NCBI RefSeq assembly: GCF_900312675.1
Contig: NZ_OMPC01000007.1
Coordinates: forward strand, 1-64,000
Length of the DNA stretch: 64,000 bases
Origin: Aliivibrio sp. EL58
GTDB taxonomy: Bacteria > Pseudomonadota > Gammaproteobacteria > Enterobacterales > Vibrionaceae
Reading direction: 5' to 3'
The position numbers and the translations under genes are program-made. Shown one piece after another: positions 1 through 9,796 of the stretch. Under the pieces are notes generated by a model. That model saw only the letters and a list, made by a program, of their open reading frames with translations, ran no database searches and was not told the DNA's origin. The stretch's first letter is position 1, and each line of letters begins with the position of its first letter.

Positions 1-354
1 GGCTGTTCGCCATTTAAAGTGGTACGCGAGCTGGGTTTAGAACGTCGTGAGACAGTTCGGTCCCTATCTGCCGTGGGCGTTGGATGATTGAAAGGGGCTG
101 CTCCTAGTACGAGAGGACCGGAGTGGACGAACCTCTGGTGTTCGGGTTGTTACGCCAGTAGCATTGCCCGGTAGCTAAGTTCGGGATCGATAAACGCTGA
201 AAGCATCTAAGCGTGAAGCGAGCCTTGAGATGAGTCATCCCTGATACTTTAAGTATCCTAAAGGGTTGTTGAAGACTACGACGTTGATAGGCAGGGTGTG
301 TAAGTGCTGCGAGGCATTGAGCTAACCTGTACTAATTGCCCGTGAGGCTTAACC
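1..354 (+). rRNA. 23S ribosomal RNA, 3' end (partial)
   Basis: The 3' part of the large-subunit rRNA, cut by the window start. It contains the universal sarcin-ricin loop core (AGTACGAGAGGACCGG, about 107-122) and the closing segment GTGAGGCTTAACC that ends bacterial 23S genes. The exact 3' end is placed by similarity to that terminal helix and could be off by a few bases. Confidence 0.97.
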
Positions 355-501
355 ATACAACACCCAAGGGGTTTTAACGGATTCGTTAACCAAGACACAA
401 TATTGAATGTGATTAAGAATACTCTTTTATAGAGAAACAGCTTTCCAGATTATTATATTTCCCTTGAAGCTTTATAGTAAGTGGGAGATATAGACAAAAT
501 T

Positions 502-621
502 TGCTTGGCGACCATAGCGTTATGGACCCACCTGATCCCATGCCGAACTCAGAAGTGAAACGTAATAGCGCCGATGGTAGTGTGGGGTTTCCCCATGTGA
601 GAGTAGGACATCGCCAGGCTT
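502..621 (+). rRNA. 5S ribosomal RNA
   Basis: About 120 bases starting TGCTTGGCGACC and ending in the complementary CGCCAGGC, which form helix I. The internal CCTGATCCCATGCCGAACTC and the AAACG/GTAGTG segments are characteristic of proteobacterial 5S rRNA. It lies about 150 bases after the 23S end, the standard order of an rRNA operon, and no tRNA gene follows before the terminator. The spacer 355-501 holds only the processing region. Confidence 0.97.
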
Positions 622-667
622 TAAATTCGTTTTTATTTTTTCTTAAAAAAATAAGAACACAAGTGAA

Positions 668-698
668 AGGCTCATACCGAAAGGTATGAGCCTTTTTC
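668..698 (+). terminator. rRNA operon terminator
   Basis: A perfect 11-bp stem (AGGCTCATACC, 668-678, with 683-693) closed by a stable GAAA tetraloop and followed by TTTTT. It sits about 46 bases after the 5S gene and is the expected intrinsic terminator of the rRNA operon. Confidence 0.93.
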
Positions 699-814
699 TG
701 TTTATAGAGTTATGCCTATTCATATAATCGATAGTTTATATTCTATTGATACTTTCTGTTTTCAAATCGTCTCAATTTGTTAGAATAGCGCCATATTTAA
801 AGGAGAGTAATACA

Positions 815-1735
815 ATGTCAATGTATGTAGTGGGCCATAAGATCCCAGATTCAGATTCAATTTGTGGTGCAATCGCACTTGCTTACTTAAAAAATCAAAT
901 TGGTGAAGCAGCTATTCCTGCTCGCTTAGGTGAAGTATCTCCTGAAACCGCATTCATCCTTGAGAAATTTGGGTTCGAAGCTCCAGAGCTTAAAATGAGC
1001 TATGCTGGTGAAGAAGTTTACATCGTAGACCACTCTGAAATGACTCAAGCACCTGACGATATTGCAGAAGCAACGATTGTAGGTATTGTTGATCACCATA
1101 AATTAGGTGATTTAACAACATCAACACCACTTGAATGTTGGATCCGTCCTGTTGGTTGTAGTAATACAGTTATCAAGATGATGTATGATTTTTACAACGT
1201 AGAGATCCCAAAAAACATCGCTGGTATCATGCTATGTGCCATTTTAAGTGATACAGTAATCTTCAAATCACCAACATGTACAACTGCTGATATTAAGTGT
1301 GTTGAAGCACTAGCAGAGATCGCTGGTGTTGAAGACTTTAAAGAGCTAGGCATGGATATGTTTAGAGTTAAATCAGCAGTAGAAGGCACAGCAATTCGTG
1401 ATCTTGTTATGCGTGATTTTAAAGACTTTAACATGAATGGCGAGCTAGTTGGTATCGGTCAACTTGAAGTTATCGACTTATCTGTATTTGATGGTATCAA
1501 AGAAGAATTAGAAGCGGATATCGCAGCAATGAAAGCTGAAGGTAATCGTCACACTATGATTTTACTTCTGACAGACATCATGAAAGAAGGCTCTGAGCTA
1601 TTAGTTATCAGTGATAATGCAGAACTAACAGAAAAAGCTTATGGTAAAGCAACAGAGAATGGCCGTGTTTGGCTAGATGGTGTGCTTAGCCGTAAGAAAC
1701 AAATCGTTCCTCAGCTACAAGAAGTTTTTGCTTAA
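815..1735 (+). CDS. ppaC: Manganese-dependent inorganic pyrophosphatase (family II)
   Basis: Cytosolic enzyme that hydrolyses pyrophosphate to two phosphates, pulling biosynthetic reactions forward. The 306-residue protein has the DHH-family metal site: GHKIPDSD (H8, D12, D14), VDHSE (D72), the DHH triad (93-95) and LSDT (D146), plus the C-terminal DHHA2 substrate motif SRKKQ (292-296). The start ATG at 815 is preceded by AGGAGAG and gives the conserved N-terminus MSMYVVGHK; an upstream in-frame start at 746 has no ribosome binding site. Family II enzymes are usual in Firmicutes and also known in Vibrio, whereas most gammaproteobacteria rely on the unrelated family I enzyme. It is a single-gene unit with its own terminator. 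Confidence 0.95.
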   Translation: MSMYVVGHKIPDSDSICGAIALAYLKNQIGEAAIPARLGEVSPETAFILEKFGFEAPELKMSYAGEEVYIVDHSEMTQAPDDIAEATIVGIVDHHKLGDLTTSTPLECWIRPVGCSNTVIKMMYDFYNVEIPKNIAGIMLCAILSDTVIFKSPTCTTADIKCVEALAEIAGVEDFKELGMDMFRVKSAVEGTAIRDLVMRDFKDFNMNGELVGIGQLEVIDLSVFDGIKEELEADIAAMKAEGNRHTMILLLTDIMKEGSELLVISDNAELTEKAYGKATENGRVWLDGVLSRKKQIVPQLQEVFA

Positions 1736-1775
1736 TTATTTTCGAATAATTGACAGCGATAACTAATTAAATATT

Positions 1776-1802
1776 AGCCCGTACTTTTGTATGGGCTTTT
1801 TT
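1776..1802 (+). terminator. Terminator of ppaC
   Basis: Stem AGCCCGTAC (1776-1784) pairs with GTATGGGCT (1789-1797, one G-T pair) around a TTTT loop and is followed by five T residues. Confidence 0.88.
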
Positions 1803-1812
1803 ATGACGGTTA

Positions 1813-1965
1813 TTAAGCAGTAACTTCAGTCTTAAGCTCTTTAGCAATAAGCCATGCCCCATCTTTTTTTATTACTCCACAATCTGAACAGATCACTGTA
1901 TTTTCATTGTCTGAAATGAGTAATTCATCCGAAAGACATTTTGGGCATTCAGTTAATTCATTCAT
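1813..1965 (-). CDS. Small zinc-ribbon protein (50 residues)
   Basis: A short gene, easy to miss. It encodes 50 residues starting MNELTECPKC and contains two CxxC knuckles, CPKC (residues 7-10) and CSDC (26-29), spaced as in a single treble-clef zinc ribbon; the N-terminal ribbon of PhnA/YjdM proteins is of the same general kind. AAGGAAAATCAC stands just before the ATG, so a good ribosome binding site is present. It is convergent with ppaC and shares the 1776-1802 hairpin region. The zinc-binding fold is inferred from the cysteines; no function can be assigned. Confidence 0.78.
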   Translation of the reverse strand: MNELTECPKCLSDELLISDNENTVICSDCGVIKKDGAWLIAKELKTEVTA

Positions 1966-2130
1966 GTGATTTTCCTTAAGCAGCTGCAAATAATGTACTG
2001 TGATTTTTATTAGTATTATTTGTACCTAATAATAATTGAAAGCAAAAATAAAGCTGTTCAAAAAATAAGATACCTATGAAGATACTACATTAAAGCTGTC
2101 ATACTGTTTAAGTAAGGGTGAAGTTTTGTG

Positions 2131-2158
2131 AACTGGCAGCAAAGTTTTACTGCCAGTT
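2131..2158. repeat. Perfect 9-bp inverted repeat between the zinc-ribbon and DUF2062 genes
   Basis: AACTGGCAG (2131-2139) and CTGCCAGTT (2150-2158) flank a 10-base loop. Neither side has a T-tract, so it is not a typical intrinsic terminator, although it lies 29 bases after the DUF2062 gene stop and may still end or protect that mRNA. The rest of 1966-2187 shows nothing else I can name. Confidence 0.55.
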
Positions 2159-2187
2159 GTAGAAAGAAGGGAATAGAAAAGAGTAGA

Positions 2188-2718
2188 TTAGTTTGAGTTA
2201 GGTAGTTTTAATCGTAATGTTCTTTTTTTCCAGCTACGGACGACCGAATAACGCCAGAGAGCACGAATACCAAAGTAGCCGATCAACGAAGAAACGATAG
2301 CACAAATCGCACAGCCTAAAAGAAAAGGGGGACCAATCGTCGACATCTGAGAAGTGATAAAATCCCAAGATAGCTCAAAATGAAAGTGTTGCGCAGGGGT
2401 AGACATTACCCAAGCACCAATTTTGTAGGCACCATAAAATAAAACAGGCATGGTAACAGGATTACTTATCCAAACTAATGCAATCGATAATGGTAGATTT
2501 ACGCTACAGAGGATCGCAAGACCTGCAGCCATAATCATTTGACTAGGTAGAGGAACAAAAGCCATAAATAAACCCACAGCAAAAGCACCCGCAGCGGATC
2601 GGCGATTTAAACTCCATAAATTAGGGTTATACAAGACGTTACCAAATATCTTTAATGCTTTTTGGCGCTTAATGGTTTCATGGTTTGGTAAAAAACGTTT
2701 TATGAATTTTCTTGGCAT
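2188..2718 (-). CDS. DUF2062 domain-containing membrane protein
   Basis: A 176-residue inner-membrane protein of the DUF2062 family, whose function is unknown. The family hallmarks are visible: a basic N-terminus (MPRKFIKRFLP), the segment SAAGAFAVGLFMAFVPLPSQM entering the first membrane helix, and WISNPVTMPVLFYGAYKIG in the middle, then a further membrane segment near residues 125-150. The start is supported by the conserved MPRKFIKRF opening. It is divergent from comEC with only six bases between the two start codons, so the promoters must overlap the opposite gene. Confidence 0.85.
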   Translation of the reverse strand: MPRKFIKRFLPNHETIKRQKALKIFGNVLYNPNLWSLNRRSAAGAFAVGLFMAFVPLPSQMIMAAGLAILCSVNLPLSIALVWISNPVTMPVLFYGAYKIGAWVMSTPAQHFHFELSWDFITSQMSTIGPPFLLGCAICAIVSSLIGYFGIRALWRYSVVRSWKKRTLRLKLPNSN

Positions 2719-2724
2719 AAGTTA

Positions 2725-5031
2725 ATGCTTCTTTTTAATGACATGCGGTTAAAGATTGCAGTCGTAATTCTTATTCTTTTATCATCAGCCTATTGGCCAA
2801 CAAACCTGCCTTCGTTTGTATTTTTCTTGTGTATCCTTGGCTATGTGGTCACTTTAAGGTTTGATCAAGTTAAATTAATACAAGGCATCCTGCTAGGCTT
2901 AATCATTGCGTCCTCACACATAACATACTATCAAAGCATAAATGAAGGGCTTTATAGTCAAGGCCATAATATTACCATCAAAGGTGAAATTCAAAGTCTA
3001 ATTGCATTTAAAGAAACAACATCCTCAATTTTAGTTCAAGTTCGTGAGATTAACACAGTACCTATTACGTTTATTCAATCGCCATTAATACGGGTATCTC
3101 TTCGTGATTATAAGAAAAACCTTATAAATGAAAGTGATTCAGTTCTTTTTAGACAAGGGCAGATATGGGAGTTTGATGTAAAACTGCGGCCTCCAATAGG
3201 GCGGCATAATGAAGTTGGTTATAAGCTTGAAGATTATGCTTTAGCTAAAGGTATTCATTCTTATGGCAAGATAAACCACGCACTCTTGTTAGAAGATAGC
3301 CCATCACTCAGAAATCAATGGTTTGATCGTGTTTATAACCAAACGCAAGATAAAGAGTTTCAATCTCTACTATTGGCATTAACCTTTGGTTATAAAGGAG
3401 ATATTGAAGCTAGCGAATGGCGAGTATTGCGTAATTCAGGACTGGCTCATTTAATGGCGATTTCAGGGCTACATATTGGGTTTGTTTTTGCGATTGGCTG
3501 GTGGGTTGGTAAATTAATTCGGGTCATTTATACAAAAGATAGGCACCTTTGGCTCCCGGTTATTGGTGGGTGTTTATTTGCTGTTTTCTACGCTTGGCTC
3601 GCTGATTTCTCATTACCCACAATAAGAGCGTTAATTGCGTGTTTCTTAGTTTCTTTATTATTGATCTTTCGATGTTTCTGGCCAAAGCATCTCATATTAT
3701 TATGGTGTGTAGTCCTTTGTCTTATCATCAATCCTTTCTCGTCATTATCCATGAGTTTCTGGCTTTCATTTAGTGCGGTCTGTGTGGTTTTTTTATCGCT
3801 TCATTTTTATCAAATATTCATTCAAATTCACCGTAATAGTGTTATCAGAAAATGGAGTCAAATTATTGCTGTGCAGTTTGGGCTTTTTGTCTTATTAGCA
3901 CCAGTGCAAGGGTACTTTTTTACAGGGATTAGCTATCTATCACCATTAATAAATTTAGTATCAGTACCTTGGGTTAGTATTACGACTGTCCCCTTAAGTC
4001 TATTAGCGGTAGTGCTTGAGCCTATTAACAGTGAAGTGGTTAATGCACTTTGGTTTTTAGCTGACTTTTCTATCACCCCTGTCTGGTGGATGGCAGAAAA
4101 ATCGGATCAAACATGGTTAGTGCTGTCGAAGAGCGTTAACTTGATTATTATTTGTGTGATTGTGTTTGTCATGTTTCGACTGTTTCTTCCTATGAATTTC
4201 TTTGTCCAGCCGATAGTTTTAATCATTGTTGGGTCATTACTCTTAAAACCACAGAAAGAGTGGCAGGTGGATTTCTTAGATGTAGGTCATGGCTTGTCGA
4301 TTTTATTGTCCAGTCAGGGTCATACCGTTGTTTATGATACAGGGATGAAGTGGAACAATGGCAGTATCGCAGAAAGTGTTATAGAGCCAGTTCTACGTAG
4401 TCGAGGGGTTCGTTTTATTGATGGACTGATTATTAGTCACACTGATAATGACCATGCCGGAGGGAAGTCTTACCTAATTAAGCACTTCGACCCTCAATGG
4501 GTAAGAGCAAGTGAAGAAGGCCAAGGGAGTGAAGCTTGCATTAAAGGTCAACAGTGGCAAGCCGGCCCAATGGAATTTACCGCTATCTGGCCACCAAAAA
4601 TAGTAGGTAGAGCGTATAACCCACACTCTTGTGTTGTGAAGGCCAAAATAGGGCTGTGGACTTTTTTACTGACTGGCGATATTGATGCAATCTCAGAGAT
4701 GTTGATATTAAATCAAAATGACTTTAGTGATGTTGATGTGTTTTTGGTGCCGCATCATGGGTCTAACTCTTCTTCAACGGACCGTTGGGTAGATGAGATG
4801 AAAAATAAAATTGCAGTAGTTTCTGCCGGACGTTTTTCACCATGGGATCTTCCTAGTGCTCTTATTATTAGAAAGCATGAAGAAAAAGGCATTAAGTGGC
4901 TAGATACTGCACAATTAGGGCAGGTGAGCCTAACAAGTCATAATGGAAAGTTACTCATAAAAGGCTATTCAACGCTCAATCACAGTGTCTGGTATAGAAA
5001 GCTATTTGGCGATAACCTAAATTCAGAGTAG
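2725..5031 (+). CDS. comEC: ComEC/Rec2-family DNA uptake channel
   Basis: Inner-membrane channel that carries single-stranded DNA into the cytoplasm during natural transformation; homologue of E. coli YcaI. The 768 residues show the family order: N-terminal membrane/soluble region (about 1-190), the Competence domain with many membrane helices (about 200-500, including LMAISGLHIG), and a C-terminal metallo-beta-lactamase-like domain starting VDFLDVGHG with SHTDNDHAGG (H572, D574, D576, H577) and a later PHHGSNSS motif. It heads the msbA-lpxK-kdsB operon, as in enterobacteria. No clear ribosome binding site precedes the start; ATG 2743 is an alternative. The 34-base gap to msbA suggests cotranscription. 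Confidence 0.93.
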   Translation: MLLFNDMRLKIAVVILILLSSAYWPTNLPSFVFFLCILGYVVTLRFDQVKLIQGILLGLIIASSHITYYQSINEGLYSQGHNITIKGEIQSLIAFKETTSSILVQVREINTVPITFIQSPLIRVSLRDYKKNLINESDSVLFRQGQIWEFDVKLRPPIGRHNEVGYKLEDYALAKGIHSYGKINHALLLEDSPSLRNQWFDRVYNQTQDKEFQSLLLALTFGYKGDIEASEWRVLRNSGLAHLMAISGLHIGFVFAIGWWVGKLIRVIYTKDRHLWLPVIGGCLFAVFYAWLADFSLPTIRALIACFLVSLLLIFRCFWPKHLILLWCVVLCLIINPFSSLSMSFWLSFSAVCVVFLSLHFYQIFIQIHRNSVIRKWSQIIAVQFGLFVLLAPVQGYFFTGISYLSPLINLVSVPWVSITTVPLSLLAVVLEPINSEVVNALWFLADFSITPVWWMAEKSDQTWLVLSKSVNLIIICVIVFVMFRLFLPMNFFVQPIVLIIVGSLLLKPQKEWQVDFLDVGHGLSILLSSQGHTVVYDTGMKWNNGSIAESVIEPVLRSRGVRFIDGLIISHTDNDHAGGKSYLIKHFDPQWVRASEEGQGSEACIKGQQWQAGPMEFTAIWPPKIVGRAYNPHSCVVKAKIGLWTFLLTGDIDAISEMLILNQNDFSDVDVFLVPHHGSNSSSTDRWVDEMKNKIAVVSAGRFSPWDLPSALIIRKHEEKGIKWLDTAQLGQVSLTSHNGKLLIKGYSTLNHSVWYRKLFGDNLNSE

Positions 5032-5065
5032 AATAAAGGTAATTGTATATGAAGAATAAGTACTT

Positions 5066-6814
5066 ATGACTATTGAAAAAGACGAATCTACATGGGCAAC
5101 ATTTAAACGTTTATGGCCACTAATCTCTCTCTATAAAGCTGGATTGGGGGTTGCTGTTGTCGCGTTAGTTATAAACGCCTTAAGCGATACCTATATGATT
5201 TCGTTATTGAAACCATTATTAGATGAAGGCTTTGGTAACGCAGATTCAGATTTCTTAAAAAAAATGCCATTTATCATTTTAGCGATGATGTTTATTCGTG
5301 GTTTTAGTGGCTTTATTTCTGGTTATTGTATGAGCTGGGTCGCGAGCAACGTAGTAATGCGTATTAGACGCCAGATCTTCAATCATTTTATGCACATGCC
5401 TGTGAGCTATTTCGACCAAGAATCTACAGGTCGTTTGTTGTCTCGTATTACGTATGACTCAGAGCAAGTTGCCTCTGCAACCAGTAAGGCATTAGTAAAT
5501 ATTGTGCGTGAATCAGCAAGTATTATTGGTTTACTTGGCTTGATGTTTTGGAACAGCTGGCAGCTTTCTCTTGTTCTAGTTGTCGTAGCTCCAATTGTGG
5601 CTTTTGCGATTAGCTTTGTTTCTAAGCGCTTTAGAAAGATCAGTAAAAACATGCAAACGGCAATGGGTTCATTGACTGCGACCTCTGAGCAAATGCTAAA
5701 AGGCCATAAAGTGGTACTTAGTTACGGTGGTCAAAAGGTTGAATCTGAGCGTTTTGATAACATCAGTAATCATATGCGTCAACAAGGAATGAAAATGGTG
5801 GTAGCTCAAGGTTTAGCTAACCCTATCATTCAAATGATCGCCTCTTTTGCATTAGTTACTGTTTTATATTTAGCAAGTGTTGATTCAATTAAAGAGACAT
5901 TAACACCTGGTACATTTACGGTTGTTTTCTCTGCTATGTTTGGTTTATTGCGTCCGCTAAAAGGCTTAACAAGCGTAACATCTGATTTCCAACGTGGTAT
6001 GGCTGCATGTCAAACTTTGTTCGAGTTAATGGACATGGATAAAGAAAAAGACGACGGTGTTATTATTAAAGATAAAGTTGACGGTGAGATTAAAGTTGAG
6101 AATGTCACCTTTACTTACCCAACAGCGGAAGGTCCTGCCTTACGTAATGTCAGCTTTGATATTCCGACAGGTAAAACGGTGGCATTAGTTGGTCGTTCTG
6201 GTTCTGGCAAAAGTACGATTGCGAATTTGTTCACCCGTTTCTATGATGTAGATTCAGGTTCTATTTCGTTAGATGGTGATGTAATTGAAGATTATAAACT
6301 TCCAAATCTTCGTAAACACTTTGCGCTAGTTTCTCAAAATGTGCATTTATTTAATGATACGGTAGCGAATAACATTGCTTATGCTTCAGAGGGTAAATTT
6401 AGTCGCGAAGAAATAGAGAAAGCTGCAGAACTTGCCTATGCATCAGATTTCATCAATAAGATGGAACAGGGTTTTGATACCATGATTGGTGAAAATGGTG
6501 CAAGCTTATCGGGTGGTCAACGTCAACGTATCGCTATTGCTCGTGCTCTATTACAAAATGCATCGGTATTGATTCTTGATGAAGCTACATCAGCACTAGA
6601 TACTGAGTCAGAAAAAGCGATTCAATCAGCATTAGATGAGCTACAAAAAGACAAAACGGTATTAGTTATTGCACACCGTTTATCAACCATTGAAAGTGCA
6701 GATCAGATCCTAGTGATCGACGAAGGTGAAGTGGTTGAGCGTGGAACACATGCTGAACTAATTGCACATGATGGTGCTTATGCACAGTTACACCGTATTC
6801 AGTTTGGTGATTAA
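5066..6814 (+). CDS. msbA: Lipid A export ATP-binding/permease protein MsbA
   Basis: Homodimeric ABC half-transporter that flips core-lipid A across the inner membrane. The 582 residues match the family length: six membrane helices (about 1-320) followed by a nucleotide-binding domain with Walker [10 protein letters not shown] (376-384), signature LSGGQ (481-485), Walker B ending ILDEATS (D505, E506) and the switch histidine in AHRLST. It shares one base with the lpxK start (TAATG), so translation of the two is probably coupled. Confidence 0.97.
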   Translation: MTIEKDESTWATFKRLWPLISLYKAGLGVAVVALVINALSDTYMISLLKPLLDEGFGNADSDFLKKMPFIILAMMFIRGFSGFISGYCMSWVASNVVMRIRRQIFNHFMHMPVSYFDQESTGRLLSRITYDSEQVASATSKALVNIVRESASIIGLLGLMFWNSWQLSLVLVVVAPIVAFAISFVSKRFRKISKNMQTAMGSLTATSEQMLKGHKVVLSYGGQKVESERFDNISNHMRQQGMKMVVAQGLANPIIQMIASFALVTVLYLASVDSIKETLTPGTFTVVFSAMFGLLRPLKGLTSVTSDFQRGMAACQTLFELMDMDKEKDDGVIIKDKVDGEIKVENVTFTYPTAEGPALRNVSFDIPTGKTVALVGRSGSGKSTIANLFTRFYDVDSGSISLDGDVIEDYKLPNLRKHFALVSQNVHLFNDTVANNIAYASEGKFSREEIEKAAELAYASDFINKMEQGFDTMIGENGASLSGGQRQRIAIARALLQNASVLILDEATSALDTESEKAIQSALDELQKDKTVLVIAHRLSTIESADQILVIDEGEVVERGTHAELIAHDGAYAQLHRIQFGD

Positions 6815-7821
6815 TGGTTGAGAAAATTTGGTTTGATAACCATTTTTTAGGAAAGTTATTGTGGCCGATACTTTGGCCACTTAGCTGCCTATTTAAATGG
6901 ATTGCATCTAAACGTAAAGCGGATTATCAATCAGGTAAGAAACCAAGTTATCGTTCGTCGGTTCCTGTTATCGTGGTTGGGAATATTACCGCTGGTGGTA
7001 ATGGTAAAACACCGGTAGTGGTATGGCTGGTAGAGCAATTACAGCAGCAAGGCTACAAAGTGGGTGTCGCTTCTCGTGGTTATGGTGGTAAAGCCCCACA
7101 TTACCCTTATTTGTTAACTGAAACGACAACTCCCGACATTTCAGGCGATGAACCGGTATTGATTAAGCAGCGCACTAAAGCCGATGTCGCGGTTGCCCCT
7201 GTGCGAAGTGAAGCTGTTAAAATGCTTGAAGCACAGGGTGTGGATATCATTATTACCGATGACGGTTTACAACATTACGCCTTACAGCGCGATGTCGAAT
7301 TTATCATTATTGATGGTAAACGTCGTTTTGGTAATGAACAGTACATCCCTTTAGGCCCATTAAGAGAAGGTATCGAGCGATTATCAACAGTTGATTTTTT
7401 GATTTGTAATGGTGAACAACCTCAACAAAATGAAATATCCATGAAGCTGACTCCAAGCCATGCGATTAATTTAGTCACTGGGGAAAAATGTCCAGTTAGT
7501 TCATTATCAAGCTTGGTGGCATTTGCCGGTATTGGGCATCCTCCTCGTTTCTTTGATACATTGAGTTTGCTTAAGGCTGATGTCGTGCACACTCAAGGTT
7601 TTGGCGATCATAAAGCCTTTGAACCAACAGAAATTCAAAACTTAATGCAGTATGGCGAACAGCTAATAATGACAGAGAAAGATGCCGTTAAGTGTCAATC
7701 TTTTGCTCAGTCGTCATGGTGGTATTTACCTGTTGATGCAGAATTTCCAGAAGAAAAAGCACAACAAATATTAAATAAAATTATAGAGGTAAAAGAACAA
7801 TATGGATTATCGTCTTCTTGA
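6814..7821 (+). CDS. lpxK: Tetraacyldisaccharide 4'-kinase LpxK
   Basis: Phosphorylates the 4' position of the lipid A disaccharide, the sixth step of lipid A synthesis, at the inner membrane. The 335-residue protein has an N-terminal membrane-anchoring segment (about 12-30) and the unusual P-loop [11 protein letters not shown] (56-66). Later motifs [11 protein letters not shown] and PLGPLREG match the LpxK family. It overlaps msbA by one base and the following gene by 20 bases, continuing the envelope operon. Confidence 0.96.
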   Translation: MVEKIWFDNHFLGKLLWPILWPLSCLFKWIASKRKADYQSGKKPSYRSSVPVIVVGNITAGGNGKTPVVVWLVEQLQQQGYKVGVASRGYGGKAPHYPYLLTETTTPDISGDEPVLIKQRTKADVAVAPVRSEAVKMLEAQGVDIIITDDGLQHYALQRDVEFIIIDGKRRFGNEQYIPLGPLREGIERLSTVDFLICNGEQPQQNEISMKLTPSHAINLVTGEKCPVSSLSSLVAFAGIGHPPRFFDTLSLLKADVVHTQGFGDHKAFEPTEIQNLMQYGEQLIMTEKDAVKCQSFAQSSWWYLPVDAEFPEEKAQQILNKIIEVKEQYGLSSS

Positions 7822-7999
7822 AATCGTTGCTTGTCCTGTGTGTAATGGAAAATTGAACTACGATAAAGATAAGCAAGAGCTGATCTGTAAAATTGATCGT
7901 CTGGCATATCCTATCAAAGAAGGTATTCCAGTAATGATTGAACCTGAAGCTCGTCGTATGACAATGGAAGAGGTGGAATCATGTCGTTCACAGTCATAA
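7802..7999 (+). CDS. ycaR: Trm112-family small protein (YcaR-like)
   Basis: A 65-residue protein of the Trm112/UPF0434 family. The N-terminus [18 protein letters not shown] with one CxxC knuckle and the segment [12 protein letters not shown] are diagnostic. Eukaryotic and archaeal Trm112 activates methyltransferases; the role of the bacterial version is not settled. It lies between lpxK and kdsB, overlapping both (20 and 19 bases), exactly as ycaR does in E. coli, so it belongs to the same transcript. Confidence 0.92.
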   Translation: MDYRLLEIVACPVCNGKLNYDKDKQELICKIDRLAYPIKEGIPVMIEPEARRMTMEEVESCRSQS

Positions 8000-8727
8000 T
8001 CCCTGCGCGTTATCAATCAACTCGTTTACCAGGTAAACCGCTGGCTGATATTTGTGGTAAACCAATGATCCAATGGGTTTATGAGCAAGCGTCAAAAGCG
8101 GGTGCTGATCGCGTTATTATCGCAACCGATGATAGTCGTATTGAAGCCGTAGTGAAAGCGTTTGGTGGTGATGTATGCATGACCTCTCCAAATCATGAAT
8201 CAGGTACTGAGCGCCTTGCTGAAGTTATTGAAAAATGTGGTATTACAGCGGATGAAATCGTTGTGAACGTTCAAGGTGATGAGCCTTTGATCCCACCTAG
8301 TATCATTCAGCAAGTTGCACAAAACTTAGCGGATTCAGTTGCACCAATGGCAACGTTAGCAGTAGCGATTGATGAAGAAGAGGATGTCTTTAATCCAAAT
8401 GCCGTAAAAGTGGTTACCGATGCTGAAGGGTACGCACTGTACTTTAGTCGAGCTTCGATCCCATGGGATCGTGATGCGTTTGCGCAAGGTGAATCACTAA
8501 CTGCAAACCCATTACTTCGTCATATTGGTATCTATGCGTATCGTGCAGGTTTCATTAACACGTATATTAATTGGCAACCAAGTGTACTTGAAAAAATTGA
8601 GTGTTTAGAACAATTACGAGTGCTTTGGTATGGTGAAAAGATCCATGTAGCAGTAGCTAAAGAAGCACCTGCCGCAGGGGTTGATACGCCTGAAGATTTA
8701 GAAAAAGTTAGAGCTATTCTTAAATAA
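7981..8727 (+). CDS. kdsB: 3-deoxy-manno-octulosonate cytidylyltransferase (CMP-Kdo synthetase)
   Basis: Activates Kdo with CTP to CMP-Kdo, the donor for the inner core of lipopolysaccharide. The 248 residues show the nucleotidyltransferase opening [14 protein letters not shown] (residues 8-21), [10 protein letters not shown], and [11 protein letters not shown], all typical of KdsB. The ATG lies inside the end of the Trm112-like gene. It is the last gene of the operon and is followed by a terminator shared with elyC. Confidence 0.97.
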   Translation: MSFTVIIPARYQSTRLPGKPLADICGKPMIQWVYEQASKAGADRVIIATDDSRIEAVVKAFGGDVCMTSPNHESGTERLAEVIEKCGITADEIVVNVQGDEPLIPPSIIQQVAQNLADSVAPMATLAVAIDEEEDVFNPNAVKVVTDAEGYALYFSRASIPWDRDAFAQGESLTANPLLRHIGIYAYRAGFINTYINWQPSVLEKIECLEQLRVLWYGEKIHVAVAKEAPAAGVDTPEDLEKVRAILK

Positions 8728-8748
8728 ACTAACTCTATATACATTGAA

Positions 8749-8786
8749 AAGCCCGAACCCACTTTTTAGTAGATTCGGGCTTTTTT
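8749..8786. terminator. Bidirectional terminator between kdsB and elyC
   Basis: AAGCCCGAA (8749-8757) pairs with TTCGGGCTT (8774-8782) around a 16-base loop. T residues follow on the plus strand and A residues precede it, so it can serve both convergent genes. Confidence 0.87.
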
Positions 8787-8794
8787 ATTAGAGC

Positions 8795-9661
8795 TTATTT
8801 GTCTTTGTTGGGTAAAGGAAGAGATTGCTTTAACTCATCAACTTTTTCCATTACATCTTCAATTTCAAGCTTTGGGGTCTTTTGTGCTTGTCGTTCGTTT
8901 GAAATAAGAAAGTCTTTCAACTGCATAAACCAGCGGCCCATTTGCTCATACCAAAAGCGTTCAGATTGCTCTAAATATTTAGCTTTAGGGGCGTATTTTT
9001 CCCATGGCTGCTTAATTTCAGAGTGCGCTAAATAATTGGTTGGCGCTGGTGTTGGATTCATACCTAATTGTTTAAATTCAGCCATAGCTCGCGGCATGTG
9101 GCTCGCAGAGGTGACGAGTACTAAGGTTTTATTTCCGACAGAATTTAATGTTTGTATTGCTTCTTCATGTGTATCTTGCGCACTTTCTAATAATAGAATA
9201 TCTGATTTATTAACACCAAGAGACAGTGCAACGCGTGCCATCATACGAGCATGGCTAACGGTTGTTCCACCCTTGTAGCCTGACAAAATCAATTTTGCTC
9301 CAGGGTACATTCGATAAATACGGATCCCTTCCGTGAGGCGCATAACGGCGGCGCGTGATAGTTCAGAAATTGGTGATATTTCATCATCAACAACATGCCC
9401 ATTACCAAGAACGAGAATATATTCTACAGGTACTTCAGGGCTGATATATGAAGGATATATTCGCTCTGTAGATTTAAGTAACGGCGTAGTGACTGGCTGA
9501 AAAGACAGTAAGAAAATCCCAATAAGAGATAGTGTCAGTAAAAAAGAGGCAAATCCTTTCCTTTTAGAAAACCATAAAATAAATAGACCGATGAACCCTA
9601 TAAGGAGTAATCCAGGTAGGGGCATGAGCATTGATGATACAAACTTCTTTAACTCAAACAT
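8795..9661 (-). CDS. elyC: ElyC/SanA/YdcF-family envelope protein
   Basis: A 288-residue inner-membrane protein of the DUF218 (ElyC/SanA/YdcF) family; E. coli ElyC affects peptidoglycan synthesis and undecaprenyl phosphate use. Two N-terminal membrane helices (about 12-30 and 36-55) precede a DUF218 domain with VLGNGHVVDD, LSRAAVMRLTEGIRIYR, LILSGYKGG and LVTSASHMPRAM. It lies between kdsB and cmoM as in E. coli. The C-terminal 40 residues are polar and variable. The family and synteny are clear; orthology to E. coli ElyC is inferred from order. Confidence 0.85.
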   Translation of the reverse strand: MFELKKFVSSMLMPLPGLLLIGFIGLFILWFSKRKGFASFLLTLSLIGIFLLSFQPVTTPLLKSTERIYPSYISPEVPVEYILVLGNGHVVDDEISPISELSRAAVMRLTEGIRIYRMYPGAKLILSGYKGGTTVSHARMMARVALSLGVNKSDILLLESAQDTHEEAIQTLNSVGNKTLVLVTSASHMPRAMAEFKQLGMNPTPAPTNYLAHSEIKQPWEKYAPKAKYLEQSERFWYEQMGRWFMQLKDFLISNERQAQKTPKLEIEDVMEKVDELKQSLPLPNKDK

Positions 9662-9796
9662 ATTTTTTGACTATTACCGATGATATAGAATGAAAAATCA
9701 CCACTTGAGAGCAAAAAACAGCGTCATGCTGTTACTTCCTTGAGCTCTTATGCGACAATGCTTGTTTCCAATAGATAATATCATAACTTAACCACT

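Noticed and set aside
501-689. Open frame of 62 residues over the 5S rRNA
   Set aside because: It lies inside the 5S gene and its terminator; the sequence is explained by rRNA structure.
4152-4337. Frame within comEC
   Set aside because: It is in another frame of a fully supported gene, with no ribosome binding site or family features.
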